Source of the DNA: Paucisalibacillus algeriensis
GTDB lineage: Bacteria > Bacillota > Bacilli > Bacillales > Amphibacillaceae
Reading direction: 5' to 3'
NCBI RefSeq assembly: GCF_000577245.1
Contig: NZ_CBYO010000011.1
Location: 310,001-374,000, forward strand
DNA: 64,000 bases
Positions 62,539 to 64,000 of the stretch are shown piece by piece. How positions within the stretch are numbered: the stretch's first letter is position 1; the number at the start of each line of letters is the position of its first letter. Below the pieces are notes generated by a model. That model made no database searches, was not told where the DNA came from, and saw nothing but the letters and a program-made list of their open reading frames with translations. A program made the position numbers and the translations under genes.

Positions 62539-63081
62539 ATGACAATATTTGGGGTTGATATTCAAACCATTTATTTAACGACACTAATAATTTCAGGTTG
62601 TTTTACAGTTCTTTACCTTTTCTTCGGAGATGTCATAGATGGTGTTGGTGAAGGTATTCCCTTTCTAAATCCTACTCTAATTTTAGCATTTATTGTATTC
62701 TTATCCTCTTCTGGATTTGTGTTTGAACTAGTTACACCCCTCTCAAGTACCTTGATACTTCTTATTTCAATCACTTTTGCTATTATCATGGATATTATCC
62801 TTAACTTTTTTGTTCTAATTCCACTCGCCTCAGCAGAGGAATCAATCGCCTTCACTGAAGAGTCATTAAAAGGAAGAGTTGGTAAAATAATAATCTCTGT
62901 TCCAAAGGATGGTTTTGGTGAAGTAATTATTGATGGAAAAAGCGGAATGATTTCGAGACCAGCAGCAAGTTATGAAAACATTCCTATCGCAGAAGGATCT
63001 GAAGTATTAGTATTAGAGATCAAAGAGGGAGTATTTTATGTCATCCCTTACGATTTAGATTCCGAATTATCTTTATCCTAA
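62539..63081 (+). CDS. yuaF: NfeD-family protein (YuaF-like)
   Basis: A 180-residue membrane protein: helices at about 10-30, 45-65 and 70-95, then a soluble OB-fold C-terminal domain (about 105-180, GRVGKIIISVPKDGFGEVII). NfeD proteins accompany flotillins and stabilise their membrane microdomains. AGGATGATG precedes the ATG. It is followed after 44 bases by the flotillin gene; B. subtilis has the same pair (yuaF-floT) under SigW. Confidence 0.88.
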   Translation: MTIFGVDIQTIYLTTLIISGCFTVLYLFFGDVIDGVGEGIPFLNPTLILAFIVFLSSSGFVFELVTPLSSTLILLISITFAIIMDIILNFFVLIPLASAEESIAFTEESLKGRVGKIIISVPKDGFGEVIIDGKSGMISRPAASYENIPIAEGSEVLVLEIKEGVFYVIPYDLDSELSLS

Positions 63082-63125
63082 TATGCTAATACCATATTAA
63101 ATATATTATTTAAGGGGGAAATTAA

Positions 63126-64000
63126 ATGGATTTAGGAATATTTAGTGGATTTACAATTCTAATCGTAATTGCTGTATTTCTGGTGATTACTCTTATTGCG
63201 GTATTTGTAAAAAAATACCGTACTGCAGGTCCTGATGAAGCATTAATTGTAACAGGTAGCTACTTAGGAAATGGGAAAACTGTACATACCGATGAATCTG
63301 GTAACAAAATTAAAATTATTCGTGGTGGAGGTACTTTTGTACTTCCTGTATTCCAACAGGCAGAACCATTAAGTCTTTTATCCAGTAAACTTGATGTAAC
63401 AACACCTGAAGTTTATACAGAACAGGGTGTACCAGTAATGGCTGATGGTACTGCTATTATTAAAATTGGTGGTACCGTAAACGAAATTGCCACCGCAGCA
63501 GAACAATTTTTAGGTAAAACAAAGGCCGACCGAGAAAGTGAAGCAAAAGAAGTTCTAGAAGGACATCTTCGTTCTATTCTTGGATCCATGACAGTAGAAG
63601 AAATTTATAAAAATCGTGACAAATTTTCACAAGAGGTTCAACGTGTAGCATCTCAGGATTTAGCAAAAATGGGGCTCAATATTGTATCCTTTACTATTAA
63701 AGATGTTAGAGATAAAAATGGCTATCTTGATTCCTTAGGTAAACCACGTATTGCACAAGTAAAACGGGACGCTGATATTGCTACAGCAGAAGCAGATAAA
63801 GAAACTCGAATTAAACAAGCGGAAGCAGCAAAAGAAGCTAAGAAAGCTGAACTCGAACGGGCGACAGAAATCGCTGAAGCCGAAAAAGAGAATCAATTAA
63901 AAACAGCTGAATATAGACGTGAACAAGATATTGCTAAGGCACGTGCGGACCAAGCATACGATTTAGAAACTGCTCGTGCACAACAAGAAGTAACTGAACA
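63126..64000 (+). CDS. floT: Flotillin-like protein FloT (partial, 3' end outside window)
   Basis: The first 291 codons of a flotillin: an N-terminal membrane hairpin or anchor (about 7-29), the SPFH/PHB domain (about 30-200, YRTAGPDEALIVTG, GTFVLPVFQQAEPLSL) and the start of the EA-repeat coiled coil (AELERATEIAEAEKEN ... AKARADQAYDLETARAQQ). FloT organises functional membrane microdomains. AAGGGGGA precedes the ATG. No stop before the window end. Confidence 0.93.
   Translation, partial: MDLGIFSGFTILIVIAVFLVITLIAVFVKKYRTAGPDEALIVTGSYLGNGKTVHTDESGNKIKIIRGGGTFVLPVFQQAEPLSLLSSKLDVTTPEVYTEQGVPVMADGTAIIKIGGTVNEIATAAEQFLGKTKADRESEAKEVLEGHLRSILGSMTVEEIYKNRDKFSQEVQRVASQDLAKMGLNIVSFTIKDVRDKNGYLDSLGKPRIAQVKRDADIATAEADKETRIKQAEAAKEAKKAELERATEIAEAEKENQLKTAEYRREQDIAKARADQAYDLETARAQQEVTE

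Overview
The window is chromosomal DNA of an AT-rich, endospore-forming, aerobic Bacillaceae bacterium. Spore genes (Spo0E-like, SpoVA, Ger and YjcZ-like), a menaquinol aa3 oxidase, a PyrR attenuator, a TPP riboswitch, a LexA (DinR) box and a SigW-type promoter all fit the Firmicutes. Ktr potassium uptake, a BCCT osmolyte carrier and a GAGrCTGGGACAAA-ended repeat suggest a halotolerant relative of Oceanobacillus, Virgibacillus or Ornithinibacillus; that placement is inference. I saw no rRNA, tRNA, CRISPR array, IS transposase or intact prophage.

Layout. 1-3.8 kb: Spo0E-like phosphatase, signal peptidase, and a zinc-ribbon/trypsin-like protease pair. 3.8-7.2 kb: GGDEF-EAL protein and Ktr channel. 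7.4-11.4 kb: CdaR-type regulator with glcD-glcF. 11.5-13.1 kb: YwpF-like protein, a small membrane protein, a lipoprotein. 13.2-16.9 kb: a seven-gene accessory spoVA operon (DUF1657, YhcN-like, spoVAC, spoVAD, spoVAE, DUF1657, DUF421+DUF1657 fusion) resembling the spoVA2mob heat-resistance operon. 17.0-21.1 kb: a GerA/B/C germinant-receptor operon ending in a small two-helix gene. 21.1-27 kb: glutamate dehydrogenase, a carrier, thiT under a TPP riboswitch, M3 peptidase. 27-28.8 kb: holin-endolysin pair. 29-35.5 kb: YceI, VanW, Ndh, SpoIID-like and PyrR-controlled pyrP. 35.5-39.8 kb: topB, an SRPBCC protein and a DD-peptidase without signal peptide. 40-41.5 kb: an NprR-like HTH-TPR regulator with a 46-residue secreted peptide gene right behind it. 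41.5-49 kb: YndG/H/J-like cluster, an ABC-F protein behind an attenuated leader with a tiny upstream ORF, and an MCP. 49.3-57.6 kb: SOS Y-family polymerase, coaW, BCCT carrier, MITE-like repeat, subtilase, hydrolase, Hsp20, DUF2268 protein, YjcZ. 58-64 kb: qoxABCD, a small membrane protein, and the nfeD-floT operon under a SigW-type promoter (floT runs off the end).

The strongest leads are the regulator/peptide pair at 40.06-41.48 kb (a candidate uncharacterised quorum-sensing system), the uORF/terminator leader of the ABC-F gene at 46.40-46.50 kb, and the adjacent spoVA2mob-like and ger operons. Many starts were moved downstream because a good Shine-Dalgarno sequence sits in front of an internal ATG, GTG or TTG.
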